NCBI RefSeq assembly: GCF_902167635.1
Contig: NZ_CABHMS010000001.1
Span: 62,001 to 126,000 of the forward strand
Source of the DNA: Chitinophaga vietnamensis
GTDB taxonomy: Bacteria; Bacteroidota; Bacteroidia; Chitinophagales; Chitinophagaceae
Reading direction: 5' to 3'
Length of the DNA: 64,000 nt
Below, piece after piece: positions 17,801 through 25,612 of the stretch. Under the pieces are notes generated by a model that was not told where the DNA came from, did no database searches, and worked only from the letters and a program-made list of their open reading frames with translations. The first letter of the stretch is position 1. Each line of letters starts with the position of its first letter. The position numbers and the translations under genes are program-made.

Positions 17801-18277
17801 GTCGTTGATATTGAGTTTATGGGGAGAGACGATGAACTGTCTTTTCATTTCTCCGGCGTACCATCTCACTTGTACCAGCGTGATCTGGTGCATGGTGGCC
17901 GCGTTGTAGAAATAGGCCAGCAGCACGGAGTACGGGTTCTGTTCTTTGTGGCGCAGTTGTTCGGTTTTGGATTGCAGCGACTCTTCAGAAAAAGTTTTGC
18001 CGTAGTATCCCCAGAAATAGGATTCTTCGCCGCGGTCGCGGCGTTGTTCCGTACCGGACGACTGATTATAAAATCGTTTACCGGATGGCACCAGCAATGT
18101 GAGCAGCGCATCGATCAGCGTGGTTTTGCCGCTGCCGTTGGCGCCGGTGAGCAGAGAGGTTTGACCGTTGGTATTAACGCGATATATTTTGTTGTGGAAC
18201 GTGCCCCAGTTGTATACTTCGAAGTATTGTAAACGGAACCCGCTCTCTTTTGAATCACTGTTGAACAGGGTTGACAT
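14888..18277 (-). CDS. jetC: SMC-like ATPase of a Wadjet/MksBEF condensin (JetC/MksB)
   Basis: Motor subunit of an SMC-like complex that extrudes DNA loops; in Wadjet it helps to recognise and remove plasmids. 1129 residues. Walker A GANGSGKT at 45-52, ABC signature SLSGGEKAQ at about 1010, Walker B FITVDEAFSKLD around 1045, with long coiled coils between (about 260-480 and 640-860) around a central hinge-like region. Start overlaps the end of jetB by 23 bases, so translation is likely coupled. No jetD nuclease gene follows; only a hairpin and a convergent HxlR gene. Could therefore be a chromosome-maintaining MksB instead. Confidence 0.88.
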   Translation of the reverse strand: MSTLFNSDSKESGFRLQYFEVYNWGTFHNKIYRVNTNGQTSLLTGANGSGKTTLIDALLTLLVPSGKRFYNQSSGTEQRRDRGEESYFWGYYGKTFSEESLQSKTEQLRHKEQNPYSVLLAYFYNAATMHQITLVQVRWYAGEMKRQFIVSPHKLNINDHFGNGKFDAKGDWKKRLRMEFPKTEITDSFKEYANLFSHIFGLRSEKALSLFNQTVGIKVLGDLNTFIRAQMLEESDAEGEFLKLRENYDSLLSSHRAIQKDEMQLQMLEPIMQQRSDWDTLQQKGQELLLLQETLPAYFNRQEKELLQQELHQLQHELDITSSTLSTINGKLEKLQLRKEELIAQKANNSVDEQLRSIEKTIHYEQKSLEAKRSKMDDYNKLAERLQLATTPDEQQFHENIKKVEKQLAGIGKQIDTLQEDIYLHKSNLSAEKNHAIRLNEEIDSLLNRKNNIPYELIRIRQQLADMLDVPEEELPFAGELLRVRDEESHWEYAIEKVLHNFALRLLVPEGYITRINRYINEHNLQTRLVYHKIEDETYTMLRMPKEEGSLLQKIEIKPGTDFKEWLQHQLLDQFDYICTDDMTVFNRARKAVTSNGLTRTATRHEKDDRPNRSQKNNYVLGWNNKNKLRLLKEELDECTIAITELEQSLAGLEKERRNIVAMQTVLGTFISQRHFEDLSWQPHAAVIETHHREKEQLLQANDKYKVISEQLDEITQQIREQETDKADTLQQKGHLDNKLNEKQAHLSQLKSLQIDEQAMQRTVEFLTDLALSGPLETASQLYACRKKAEEHLNVSLKEALRNSTEKQTEITRLLAAFVNPPKSIHDNFPDWLGDVADLKPHVDYLNEFTELYNQIKYQRLIEHKERFRKYMDTSMLNAITNYRAWIYGQEDLIREVMEDLNEPLRNITFNKNPDTYLQLECRHVRDVEIRNFKEKLSSAVPDTLKYHTEKDEAYGEQLFQNIKTLITELQQNEAWRRKVTDVRNWLDFGAKEYYVEDNKAFKYYEDTASLSGGEKAQFTYTILGAAIAYQFGINETNRQHRSLRFITVDEAFSKLDPEKSHYLMEYCGQLNLQLLVVTPLDKLNIAEPYIHACHFVANKNKRDSVVYNFTMEEYKERKKEFESLASLS

Positions 18278-18848
18278 GCAAGTTTAGTTTAGTTTTAATT
18301 TCTTCCAGTTTTTCATTGTTCACCAAAGCTTTGATGATCCTCTTCACTTCGTACTGCTGTAACTCTTTGTTGGCGGCATCTTCGCGGGATATCTTGAGGA
18401 TGCCTACGCCCAGCAGGCTATTGATAGGTTTGTTGAGGTCTTTGAGCATTTTGGATCTGTTGTGCCTTTCCTTGAAAAAGAGGACGAGTCTTTCTTTCAT
18501 CTCTTTCTGGGTGAGGTACAGGCGGGTGCCGGCGCCTTTGAGGTCAAACTCTTCGAGTGCTTCGCGGAGCACGATGCAGAGCAGGGTGGCTTCGTAGGAG
18601 AGCCGTGATTTGCGCATGAGGCGCGGCAGGGCCCTTTCGGCATCTTCATCATTGTCTGGCTGTACGATGCGGGCGAAGCCATCGGCTTCGTTGATCACCA
18701 GTTGAAGGCCGGTTTGTTGCAGGTATTTGCCGAGTTCTGTTTGCCAAGCGAGGAGGTCTTTCCAGTAGTTTTTTTCTTCTTCATAAACTGGTCCTTGCAT
18801 CAGTTTGATGAATACATGTGCAAAGGGTGCAATATTTTGTTCTGACAT
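18255..18848 (-). CDS. jetB: DUF4194 protein, JetB/MksE-like winged-helix subunit
   Basis: 197 residues. Family DUF4194, the KITE-type winged-helix subunit that binds the kleisin in MksBEF/Wadjet complexes. Visible markers: YEEEKNYWKDLL near the N-terminus, RLMRKSRLSYEATLLCIVLR and the basic stretch LVLFFKERHNRSKMLKDL, typical of this family. It starts four bases after jetA ends and overlaps jetC, in the order A-B-C seen in Wadjet loci. Assignment rests on recognisable family features plus neighbours. Confidence 0.85.
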   Translation of the reverse strand: MSEQNIAPFAHVFIKLMQGPVYEEEKNYWKDLLAWQTELGKYLQQTGLQLVINEADGFARIVQPDNDEDAERALPRLMRKSRLSYEATLLCIVLREALEEFDLKGAGTRLYLTQKEMKERLVLFFKERHNRSKMLKDLNKPINSLLGVGILKISREDAANKELQQYEVKRIIKALVNNEKLEEIKTKLNLHVNPVQQ

Positions 18849-18851
18849 ATT

Positions 18852-20315
18852 TTAGTTTTGTGAATTGGTGAACAGCACCATGGGAATGTTGATGATGCGG
18901 TCGCCCAGCCTGATGGGGTCTGGTGTTTCGAGGATGATATGTGCCGGTGATCCGCTGGCGATAGCGAAATAGGTGATCAGTTCCGTGAGGCCTTTTTCAG
19001 TGCCGTAGATATCTACCAGTTCTTTCAGGCTTACCTGTTTTTTGTTTTGCAACTGCACCTGGATGCGTTCTTCCAGTTGTGTGCGGTCGATATGAAAATG
19101 GTTGAACAGCGCCTGGAAATCTTCCACGGAATAGTCATCGCCGCCGAGGCCTGCTGGCAGCTGGAATGCGGCGGGCGGCGTTTTTTCTTCCGCCAGTTCC
19201 CAGCGGTCGGGCATATCCAGCAGCGGTTCGCTTTCTATTTCGATGAAAAACTCTTCGCCGGGCGTATGGTTCAATGCCTGGAAAGCTAGGACCCGTATAT
19301 CGTTGATGAGTTCAAAGGTTTTGCGGCGGTCCGTCATGTTTTTTTCATTGAGCACGCGACTGAGTTTATCGCTCAGTTTTTTATTGGCGTCAATTACTTT
19401 TTTGCCGGAGGCATGCAATGCCTGCTTGAGCTTTTTGAGGAAGCGGTCATTTTTGTAGTCGATGCTGCGTTCATCAAGCAGGGAGTATAGCTTTTCGATG
19501 AGGTCGCGCATTTCTTCCTGTTTGTTTTCATCCATGAGGAATTGCCAGAAAGAGTAGAAACTTTTGCCCTGGTCTTTCTGCCGCAATGCTTCGAAGGCAT
19601 CGAGGGTATAGGCCAGCAGCGTGCCTTTGGCTACATCGCGTTCACTTTGTTTGCGGTAGATATCCTGCGTGATCTGTTCGAAATTGGCTTCCACTTCTTT
19701 GAAATCGCCCAGCAGCTCGCGTGCCATGCGGTTTACATCGTAGAAGCGTTCTTTGATCTGGGTATCATCAAACACCTGCACTTTACCGGTGATGGTGATG
19801 GCTTTGATCTCTTGTTCTATCTCGAATTTTTTCTTTTCCAGTTCCTGGATACGTTGTTCCGGGTCTTTGTTACTCTGGTCAATGAGTTCCCGGAGTTTGG
19901 AGAAGATATCTTTGAAGCGGCTTTCGGTGCCTACAAATTCGCGTTGTTGTAAGGTAGAAAGCCAGTGCATCACTTTTTCGGTATCGCTGCTCAGCTCATG
20001 TATGTCAATGCCTTCATCATCCGGATATTTGCGCAGGAAGCCCTGGTTGCTCCATTGGTCGATGTATTTCCTGGCTTTGATATCATCATCTTCCAGCAAG
20101 CTGCTGGCATCAATTTCATCATCCGTTGCCTTATAACCCGTATGACTGAGAAAGTCCGACAAACGGGTCACCAGGTCCGCATTGGAAATGGTGGTCTGAT
20201 TTTTCTCCTTGAAGGCATGGTTAAAAAATGACAACATCATCGGAGCGCTACGTGCCCGCAGTATTTTAAGCGTTACAGACTGGGCAAATAGTAAACATAA
20301 TTGGTCATACGTCAT
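18852..20315 (-). CDS. jetA: DUF3375 protein, JetA/MksF-like kleisin
   Basis: Kleisin subunit bridging the SMC heads. 487 residues from ATG 20315 (MTYDQLCLLFAQ). The family hallmark LKILRARSAPMMLSFFNHAF follows, then helical and coiled-coil segments (around DPEQRIQELEKKKFEIEQEI) and a C-terminal winged-helix region. The frame extends to 20363, but those codons run into the arm of a 55-bp inverted repeat, so the internal ATG is preferred. First gene of the jetABC operon. No recognisable promoter match upstream. Confidence 0.87.
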   Translation of the reverse strand: MTYDQLCLLFAQSVTLKILRARSAPMMLSFFNHAFKEKNQTTISNADLVTRLSDFLSHTGYKATDDEIDASSLLEDDDIKARKYIDQWSNQGFLRKYPDDEGIDIHELSSDTEKVMHWLSTLQQREFVGTESRFKDIFSKLRELIDQSNKDPEQRIQELEKKKFEIEQEIKAITITGKVQVFDDTQIKERFYDVNRMARELLGDFKEVEANFEQITQDIYRKQSERDVAKGTLLAYTLDAFEALRQKDQGKSFYSFWQFLMDENKQEEMRDLIEKLYSLLDERSIDYKNDRFLKKLKQALHASGKKVIDANKKLSDKLSRVLNEKNMTDRRKTFELINDIRVLAFQALNHTPGEEFFIEIESEPLLDMPDRWELAEEKTPPAAFQLPAGLGGDDYSVEDFQALFNHFHIDRTQLEERIQVQLQNKKQVSLKELVDIYGTEKGLTELITYFAIASGSPAHIILETPDPIRLGDRIINIPMVLFTNSQN

Positions 20316-20345
20316 CCGGTAAAAATATGAAAAACTGAGGATTTT

Positions 20346-20519
20346 GTCTGGCTCAGGATTCAAGGATTGGAAGGATTACCAGGATTTTTTTATAAGGATT
20401 AAAATCAAGATTTAGGAAGATCATTCCGATTATATCTCCGCTAATCCTGATTTTAATCCTTATAAATCCTTATAAAAAAATCCTGGTAATCCTTCCAATC
20501 CTTGAATCCTGAGCCAGAC
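20346..20519. repeat. Perfect 55-bp inverted repeat built from AGGATT units
   Basis: Arms 20346-20400 and 20465-20519 are exact reverse complements around a 64-base centre. Each arm holds the hexamer AGGATT or GGATT about six times at short spacing. It fills the gap between jetA and the bestrophin gene (both minus strand), where it could end the bestrophin transcript. Confidence 0.85.
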
Positions 20520-20528
20520 AACCTTCGC

Positions 20529-21437
20529 TCACATGATGTACAACCCGTTCGCTCTTGCTTCTACGGGGGCGGGGATATCTTTCTCGCCGAGCAGTTCGAG
20601 GAGGTTGATCTCGATGGTGCGGGTGATGCTGTCCAGTGGCATGGACAGCGGGTTGAACTCGAAGGGGTTCATGAGATTGATACCGTTGAGATGTGTGACG
20701 TGGAATACGAAGCCGAACATCCATCCGAAGAGGATGGCCCAGGCGCCGATGGATTCGGTCATCATGAGGGTGTTCATGATCACATAGAACCAGATGAATA
20801 TGCGGGTGAAATAAAGGTAGCTGGTAGGGAATACAGTGTTTTTGATGCGTTCTGATTTGCCCATGCCGTCGCAATGTTTGATGAGCAGCTGATCCAGTTC
20901 CAGGAATTGGAAACCGTCGATGGCGCCGGTTTGGCGCAGGCGTTGAAGGTCTTGTGTTTGTTGGTTGAGGAGTGCGTTGGGGATATTGCTTTCCTGTTTG
21001 GCGGCAGCAGCATCTCCGGGAGAGAGGTACCGGAGGTAGTAGTCGTCCGGACGCTTGCGCAGCGAGGCTTTGAGGGCATACAGGAAGGCGAGGTGACGAT
21101 ATATCATGGTGCGGGCCGTGGTGCTGCCTTGGTCGTTATTATCGGGAGCATGGTAGTAGAGCAGGCTGCGGGCCCAGGAGCGGGAATCGTTGACCAGCCC
21201 GCCCCATATGATACGCGCTTCCCACCAGCGGTCATATGCCTGGTTGTTATTGAAGCCGATGAAGAAGGCGATGGCAGTACCCAGCACTGCGGAGATGGCC
21301 ACGGGGATAGACACATGCGCCTGCATCCAGTATTTGTCGATGAAATAAATGACCGTACAACAAAGCAGCAGCGCCAGGTCTACCTTCCAGGTGTAAGAAA
21401 ATATCTGTGTAATGGAGAAATTGTGTTTGATCAGCAT
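20529..21437 (-). CDS. Bestrophin-family anion channel
   Basis: 302 residues. Bacterial bestrophin/UPF0187 family: membrane channels that pass chloride or, in some bacteria, cations. Clear markers are FFIGFNNNQAYDRWWEAR-type sequence after the second helix, and SWARSLLYY. Four hydrophobic segments can be seen (around 20-40, 45-60, 215-235, 240-260). It follows the LytTR regulator by 10 bases and is probably the last gene of that operon. Confidence 0.9.
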   Translation of the reverse strand: MLIKHNFSITQIFSYTWKVDLALLLCCTVIYFIDKYWMQAHVSIPVAISAVLGTAIAFFIGFNNNQAYDRWWEARIIWGGLVNDSRSWARSLLYYHAPDNNDQGSTTARTMIYRHLAFLYALKASLRKRPDDYYLRYLSPGDAAAAKQESNIPNALLNQQTQDLQRLRQTGAIDGFQFLELDQLLIKHCDGMGKSERIKNTVFPTSYLYFTRIFIWFYVIMNTLMMTESIGAWAILFGWMFGFVFHVTHLNGINLMNPFEFNPLSMPLDSITRTIEINLLELLGEKDIPAPVEARANGLYIM

Positions 21438-21447
21438 ACGGGCGGGT

Positions 21448-22149
21448 TTATTTCTTCAATAATTTATGCTTTAGTATTTTCTCGAGCACGGCATCTTTCA
21501 TACTGCGGGAAACGGGTACCACGGCCTTTCCCAGCTCTATGAGGTTGCCATCGATGCCGGTAATTTGCTGGCTGTTGATGAAGTAAGATTTATGCGTTTG
21601 TATAAAATCCGGGCTGTTGATGCTTTCCATCACCGACTTGAGCGTGGCGTGCGTCATGTGTTTGGCGGTGGTGGTGTGGATATATACGTAATTTTCCATG
21701 GCTTCTACGAAGAGGATATCCTGCCAGTCTATCTTCACGAGCTTTTCACCTGTTTTGATGAAAAGGTGCGACTGTGCGGAGGCGCTGTTCTGCCGGAAGG
21801 CTTCCATGGCGCGGTTGGCGGCTTTCAGGAAGCGTTCAAAGGAGATGGGTTTGAGCAGGTAGTCCAGCGCCTGCATCTCGAAACCTTTGATAGCATAATG
21901 CTCATATGCGGTGGTGAAGATCACTTTGGGCGGCTGCGACAAACTTTGCAGCAGTTCAACGCCACTGATGTAAGGCATCTCGATATCGAGGAAGAGCAGC
22001 TCTACCGGCTGCTGTTGCAGCAGGTTGTTGAGTGAGATGGCATCTTCGCAGATGCCCGCCAGTTCAAGGAAATCCACCTTTTCCACATAGCCGGCCAGCC
22101 CTTTGCGGGCTACCGGTTCATCGTCTGTGATCACACATTTGATCTTCAT
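21448..22149 (-). CDS. LytTR-family response regulator
   Basis: 233 residues. Receiver domain (1-120) with acidic pair D9-D10, phospho-acceptor D55 (LLFLDIEMP) and K105-type lysine in LDYLLKPISF. C-terminal LytTR DNA-binding domain (about 130-230; FVEAMENYVYIHT, FIQTHKSYFIN). Overlaps the kinase gene upstream by four bases (ATGA), so the two are translationally coupled and form a pair. Such systems often regulate adjacent membrane-protein genes, here the bestrophin and acyltransferase. Confidence 0.95.
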   Translation of the reverse strand: MKIKCVITDDEPVARKGLAGYVEKVDFLELAGICEDAISLNNLLQQQPVELLFLDIEMPYISGVELLQSLSQPPKVIFTTAYEHYAIKGFEMQALDYLLKPISFERFLKAANRAMEAFRQNSASAQSHLFIKTGEKLVKIDWQDILFVEAMENYVYIHTTTAKHMTHATLKSVMESINSPDFIQTHKSYFINSQQITGIDGNLIELGKAVVPVSRSMKDAVLEKILKHKLLKK

Positions 22150-23168
22150 AAAATTATCTTTAGATCTGCCGTATATTGGTCGCCGTTAGTGCCGGTATGC
22201 AGTTCATGTTTACCGGGGTAGAGCAGTGCCAGGCGTCGGCGGAGATTTTCCAGGCCGATGCCGCCCTGTTTGCGGGCAGGTATCACTGCCGGGATGGCAT
22301 TGCTCACATGAAAGGCCAGCCCGCCATCTTCCAGCCGGGCAGCGATATTGATCCAGTAGTTGCCGCCGGCATATTTGAATGCGTTCTCCACCAATGGCAG
22401 TAACAATAACGGATATACGTTTTGTTTGTTCAGCTGCGGGTCAAAGTCTACGCGCAGGTCCAGGTGACGGTTCATGCGGCTTTGCTGTAGCTCGATAAAC
22501 GATTGCAGGTATTGCAGTTCATGACCTACCGGCACGGTTTGCTGCTGGTCGTACAGCTGGTAGCGTAGTAGCTCGGAAAGCTTTTCCACCGTGTGTTTGG
22601 CGGCGCTTACATCTTCATCCATCTGAAAGTAAACAGTGTTGAGCGCATTAAAAAGAAAGTGCGGATGAAATTGCGCTTTCAGAAAACGCAGCTCTGTTTG
22701 CAGCTGGTCTTTGCTGATCTTTTCCAGCAAAAGTTGTTGTTCATAATTTTTTTTGAGAGAATCGCTGGCGCGTCGCACGGCATAATACAGCAGCCAGTAG
22801 AGCAATGGTATGAGGGTGATGTTCACCACATCATACCATTGCAGGCCATCGTCGGTGAGGGCTGCCATCGGGATGATCAGCGTGTAGGAGATGACCGTGA
22901 TCAGCAGGGCGGCCAGGCCGTACTCCTTTGCGATGCTCATCTGCTGCGGGCGCTGCTGCTGGTAGCGCAACAGCCGGCCGATAGCATAGGCCGCGATATA
23001 ACAAGCGAAGGTGCTTACTGTTACCTCGGTGATATTGAGCCATAAGGGCCGCAACCAGAAACGGGTGCCGCTGATCACGTCGTTCACCAGGCGCAGACTG
23101 GCATATATGCACAAGGCATAAACGAAAGGAAAAAGATATGTACGCCAGAAATGCTGCATCACATTCAA
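22146..23168 (-). CDS. LytS-type sensor histidine kinase
   Basis: 340 residues. Four predicted membrane helices in the N-terminal 130 residues (for example FVYALCIYASL, LYWLLYYAV), a short coiled linker, then the His_kinase domain with FHPHFLFNALNT (acceptor H170) and an ATPase domain with VENAFKYAG (N box) and GGIGLENLRRRL (G box). No extracellular sensor domain is evident, so it may sense a signal within the membrane. Coupled to the LytTR regulator downstream; the acyltransferase lies 15 bases upstream. Confidence 0.94.
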   Translation of the reverse strand: MNVMQHFWRTYLFPFVYALCIYASLRLVNDVISGTRFWLRPLWLNITEVTVSTFACYIAAYAIGRLLRYQQQRPQQMSIAKEYGLAALLITVISYTLIIPMAALTDDGLQWYDVVNITLIPLLYWLLYYAVRRASDSLKKNYEQQLLLEKISKDQLQTELRFLKAQFHPHFLFNALNTVYFQMDEDVSAAKHTVEKLSELLRYQLYDQQQTVPVGHELQYLQSFIELQQSRMNRHLDLRVDFDPQLNKQNVYPLLLLPLVENAFKYAGGNYWINIAARLEDGGLAFHVSNAIPAVIPARKQGGIGLENLRRRLALLYPGKHELHTGTNGDQYTADLKIIL

Positions 23169-23183
23169 GTTAGTAAAAAGTTG

Positions 23184-24377
23184 TCAAGCCAAAACAGGTA
23201 TCTCGGGTATTTTTTCTGTTACCACCCGGGGCGCCGGCGCTTTCGGCTTCATGCCAAAGAGATAGCGCATTACGCCGAATGGCCGTATGAAAAGGTGGAA
23301 AATGCCCATGGACACAAGGAAAGAGGTGACCACAATAAATGTATATTTCAAACTGATCTCGTCGTTTGTCTGGATCACATAATATGCTACGATCACAATC
23401 ACTGTCTGGTGGAGGATGTAGAAGGGATATACCGCCGTATTAAGATAATCGAGCACCGGTAATTTTTTATTGAGATATTTTTTTCCGTAACCGACCAGGG
23501 CAAATACCCAGCACCAGGCATTGATAGGGTGCCGCATGAGGAAGAGGTGCAAAGCCAGGCTGGAATTGAAATGCGGCTCTATCTTGTTCCAGCGCAGCAC
23601 GTTGATGCCGATCATGAAAATGAATGCCAGCGTGAGCGACAAGCGGCGGTTACGCTCCAAACTATCCATGAGCGCAGGTTGCAGCATACAGATAAAACCT
23701 GCTACAACAAACAAGGCCCAGTACACCACAAAGCAATAATCGTTGACAAAGCAGTTTGTTTCGTTAGGGTAATATAATATCGTTGCGGAGAACCAGATCA
23801 CGGAAGGCGCCATCAGTAAATAGATCCAGTAACCTTTGGCGAGGAACAGCAGTCTTTTTGCGAATGCCTTGCCCCTTGCGCTGGTAGCCCAGGCGAAGAG
23901 TGGCGCCAGCACAATGTCATAGACCAGCAGGTAGGCTATGAACCAAAGGTGATGCCAGCTGGTATTGCCTTTAGGATAAGGCCGGAAGTCAAAGGTAGAA
24001 GGATAGAACTGCCAGAAACTGCCATGGTAGCCATGTGAGATGCGTTCGAAATATACCTGCGGCGGTACGATCACAAATACGCCTACCAGCAGCGGGATAA
24101 AGAGGCGGCGCAGGCGTAGCAGCGTAAACTGGCCTGCACTGCGCTTGTTCACCATAAACCAGGATACGGTGCCTGAAATAAAAAACAGCAGGTGCATCCG
24201 GAAGCGGCTCAGCCAGAAGGCAAACTCGGCGAGTACTGCGCTGCCGCTGGCATTGTTCACATGCCAGGGATCGTCCGCCATGAATGGACGTGCGGAGTGA
24301 AATACCAGTACGCCCAGGATGGCCAGGATACGGAGCCAGTCGAGATAGGCCTGCCGGGAAGAGGATGTTGCTTGCAT
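23184..24377 (-). CDS. Acyltransferase family 3 membrane protein
   Basis: 397 residues from ATG 24377 (MQATSSSRQ). Integral membrane O-acyltransferase with about ten helices; transfers acetyl or other acyl groups to surface or secreted sugars. The conserved N-terminal motif YLDWLRILAILGVLVFHSARPF holds the essential histidine, and the SFRMHLLFFISG-like motif follows. The 27 codons before this ATG overlap a TAGGTTTG promoter element and are not coding. First gene of a likely four-gene operon with kinase, regulator and bestrophin. Substrate unknown. Confidence 0.88.
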   Translation of the reverse strand: MQATSSSRQAYLDWLRILAILGVLVFHSARPFMADDPWHVNNASGSAVLAEFAFWLSRFRMHLLFFISGTVSWFMVNKRSAGQFTLLRLRRLFIPLLVGVFVIVPPQVYFERISHGYHGSFWQFYPSTFDFRPYPKGNTSWHHLWFIAYLLVYDIVLAPLFAWATSARGKAFAKRLLFLAKGYWIYLLMAPSVIWFSATILYYPNETNCFVNDYCFVVYWALFVVAGFICMLQPALMDSLERNRRLSLTLAFIFMIGINVLRWNKIEPHFNSSLALHLFLMRHPINAWCWVFALVGYGKKYLNKKLPVLDYLNTAVYPFYILHQTVIVIVAYYVIQTNDEISLKYTFIVVTSFLVSMGIFHLFIRPFGVMRYLFGMKPKAPAPRVVTEKIPEIPVLA

Positions 24378-24392
24378 AGTGTGGTTTTTATG

Positions 24393-24400
24393 CAAACCTA
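24393..24400 (-). promoter_or_regulatory. Putative -7 promoter element of acyltransferase operon
   Basis: Minus-strand TAGGTTTG, exact TAnnTTTG match, 16 bases before the ATG at 24377; very short leader implied. Confidence 0.5.
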
Positions 24401-24478
24401 TACCATGGCGGTTTGGGAGAGGATTGCCTTTTGACCACCTGCATAAAAACGGTGACATCCTGCAAAGGTTTGGGGTTT

Positions 24479-24843
24479 CGCCCCTACGGGGCGAGATGTT
24501 GTGCCGCGTTTTTCATCTACCAATATTACGCTCCTACGGAGCGAGATGTTGTGCCGCGTTTCTTATCTACCAATATTACGCTCCTACGGAGCGAGACGTT
24601 GTGCCGCGTTTCTTATCTACCAATATTACGCTCCTACGGAGCGAGATGTTGTGCCACGTTTTTCATCTACCAATATTACGCCCCAACGGGGCGAGATGTT
24701 TGTGTCGGGTTTTTTATCTACCAATATTACGCCCCTATGGGGCGGGATGTTATGCCGCTTTTACATCCACCGTTAATGCGCCCCGTAGGGGCGAAATATT
24801 GGTAGCACACGTTTTATTCCCTCCCATCCGCCCCGTAGGGGCG
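24479..24843. repeat. Tandem array of eight 50-bp units with palindromic core (array 1)
   Basis: Eight 15-base cores of form CGCCCC-NNN-GGGGCG start at 24479, 24529, 24579, 24629, 24679, 24730, 24779 and 24829, that is every 49-51 bases. The linker carries CTACCAATATTA before and AGATGTTGTG after the core. Three units read CGCTCC-TAC-GGAGCG, a change in both arms that keeps pairing. The last two units carry loop GTA, and unit seven is followed by ATATTGGTAG, so they are inverted relative to the rest. Lies between divergent genes. Same family as the array at 52536-53012. Confidence 0.9.
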
Positions 24844-24953
24844 ACATACATATGGTAAAAGATATTTCCACAATCATCTCTCTAAAAATCAATCATTTAT
24901 ATTTAATATTCCATTTAGTCTACAGAATTAGTAGGAAATTAAAATAATCGCTT

Positions 24954-24961
24954 TATATTTG
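24954..24961 (+). promoter_or_regulatory. Putative -7 promoter element of redoxin-like gene
   Basis: TATATTTG, exact consensus, 33 bases before the ATG at 24995. The 24844-24953 stretch before it is AT-rich without other features. Confidence 0.55.
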
Positions 24962-24994
24962 CCTCATATCATCAGCCATTGAAAAAAATATATT

Positions 24995-25612
24995 ATGTCT
25001 ACCATCTACCGTTACGCCGATTATTTGCCGCAGCCAGTGCCTGAGCGCTTCGCCAGCCCTCTGCGTTACAGAGAGCAACTGAACCCCATTGCTGTTGGTA
25101 AGTTTTTCCCCGAATTTTTTATCGAAGAAGCACACGTGATCAATGGAACCGAATTATTGCAGCCCGCAACGGCAGGCACTTCCATCCATCGTTTAACAGC
25201 CCAGCCCTTGATCGTCGCTTTTTATTCTGTACAATGGAACGGTTATGGCGACAGGCTGCTGCAACAACTACTGGACAGTCATGACGCGATCACCGCTGCC
25301 GGCGCGCATTTGCTGGTATTATCCGCCGAAGATAAAAAAGAGTTCCGCACTTTCAACACGCAGGCATTGCCTTTCGATGTGGCCTACGATGCACAGTTCC
25401 GCATCGCGCGCAAAGCGGGTGTGTACCATGAGAAAGATCCGCTCTGGGGCCGTGTAGCCGGCACCAACGCAGATGTACCTGCACCGGCCGTGTTCCTGCT
25501 AACACCTTCCCTGGAAGTGAAATATGTGTTTGCAGATACCTTCCTGCAATACAGCTTCCAGCCGGAATCCTTGCTGGCGGCGATCGACAGCCAGCTGGCC
25601 ATCAGCGCCTAA
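24995..25612 (+). CDS. Thioredoxin-fold (peroxiredoxin-like) protein without cysteine
   Basis: 205 residues. The layout resembles AhpC/TSA or redoxin proteins: AVGKFFPEFF near the start, a central strand LIVAFYSVQWNGYG where peroxiredoxins have their catalytic cysteine loop, then LLVLSAEDKKEF, AYDAQFRIARKAGVY and VPAPAVFLLTPSLEVKYVF. The protein contains no cysteine at all, so it cannot act as a thiol peroxidase. No signal peptide; likely cytoplasmic. Monocistronic, with its own promoter; its stop overlaps the convergent hydrolase stop by four bases. Function unknown. Confidence 0.7.
   Translation: MSTIYRYADYLPQPVPERFASPLRYREQLNPIAVGKFFPEFFIEEAHVINGTELLQPATAGTSIHRLTAQPLIVAFYSVQWNGYGDRLLQQLLDSHDAITAAGAHLLVLSAEDKKEFRTFNTQALPFDVAYDAQFRIARKAGVYHEKDPLWGRVAGTNADVPAPAVFLLTPSLEVKYVFADTFLQYSFQPESLLAAIDSQLAISA

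Noticed and set aside
24479-24843. CRISPR array
   Set aside because: Units are 50 bp with both core and linker conserved; there are no unique spacers and no cas genes nearby.
24379-24858. Repetitive plus-strand frames across array 1
   Set aside because: They come from the 50-bp repeat and overlap the promoter of the divergent acyltransferase gene; three frames are open at once.
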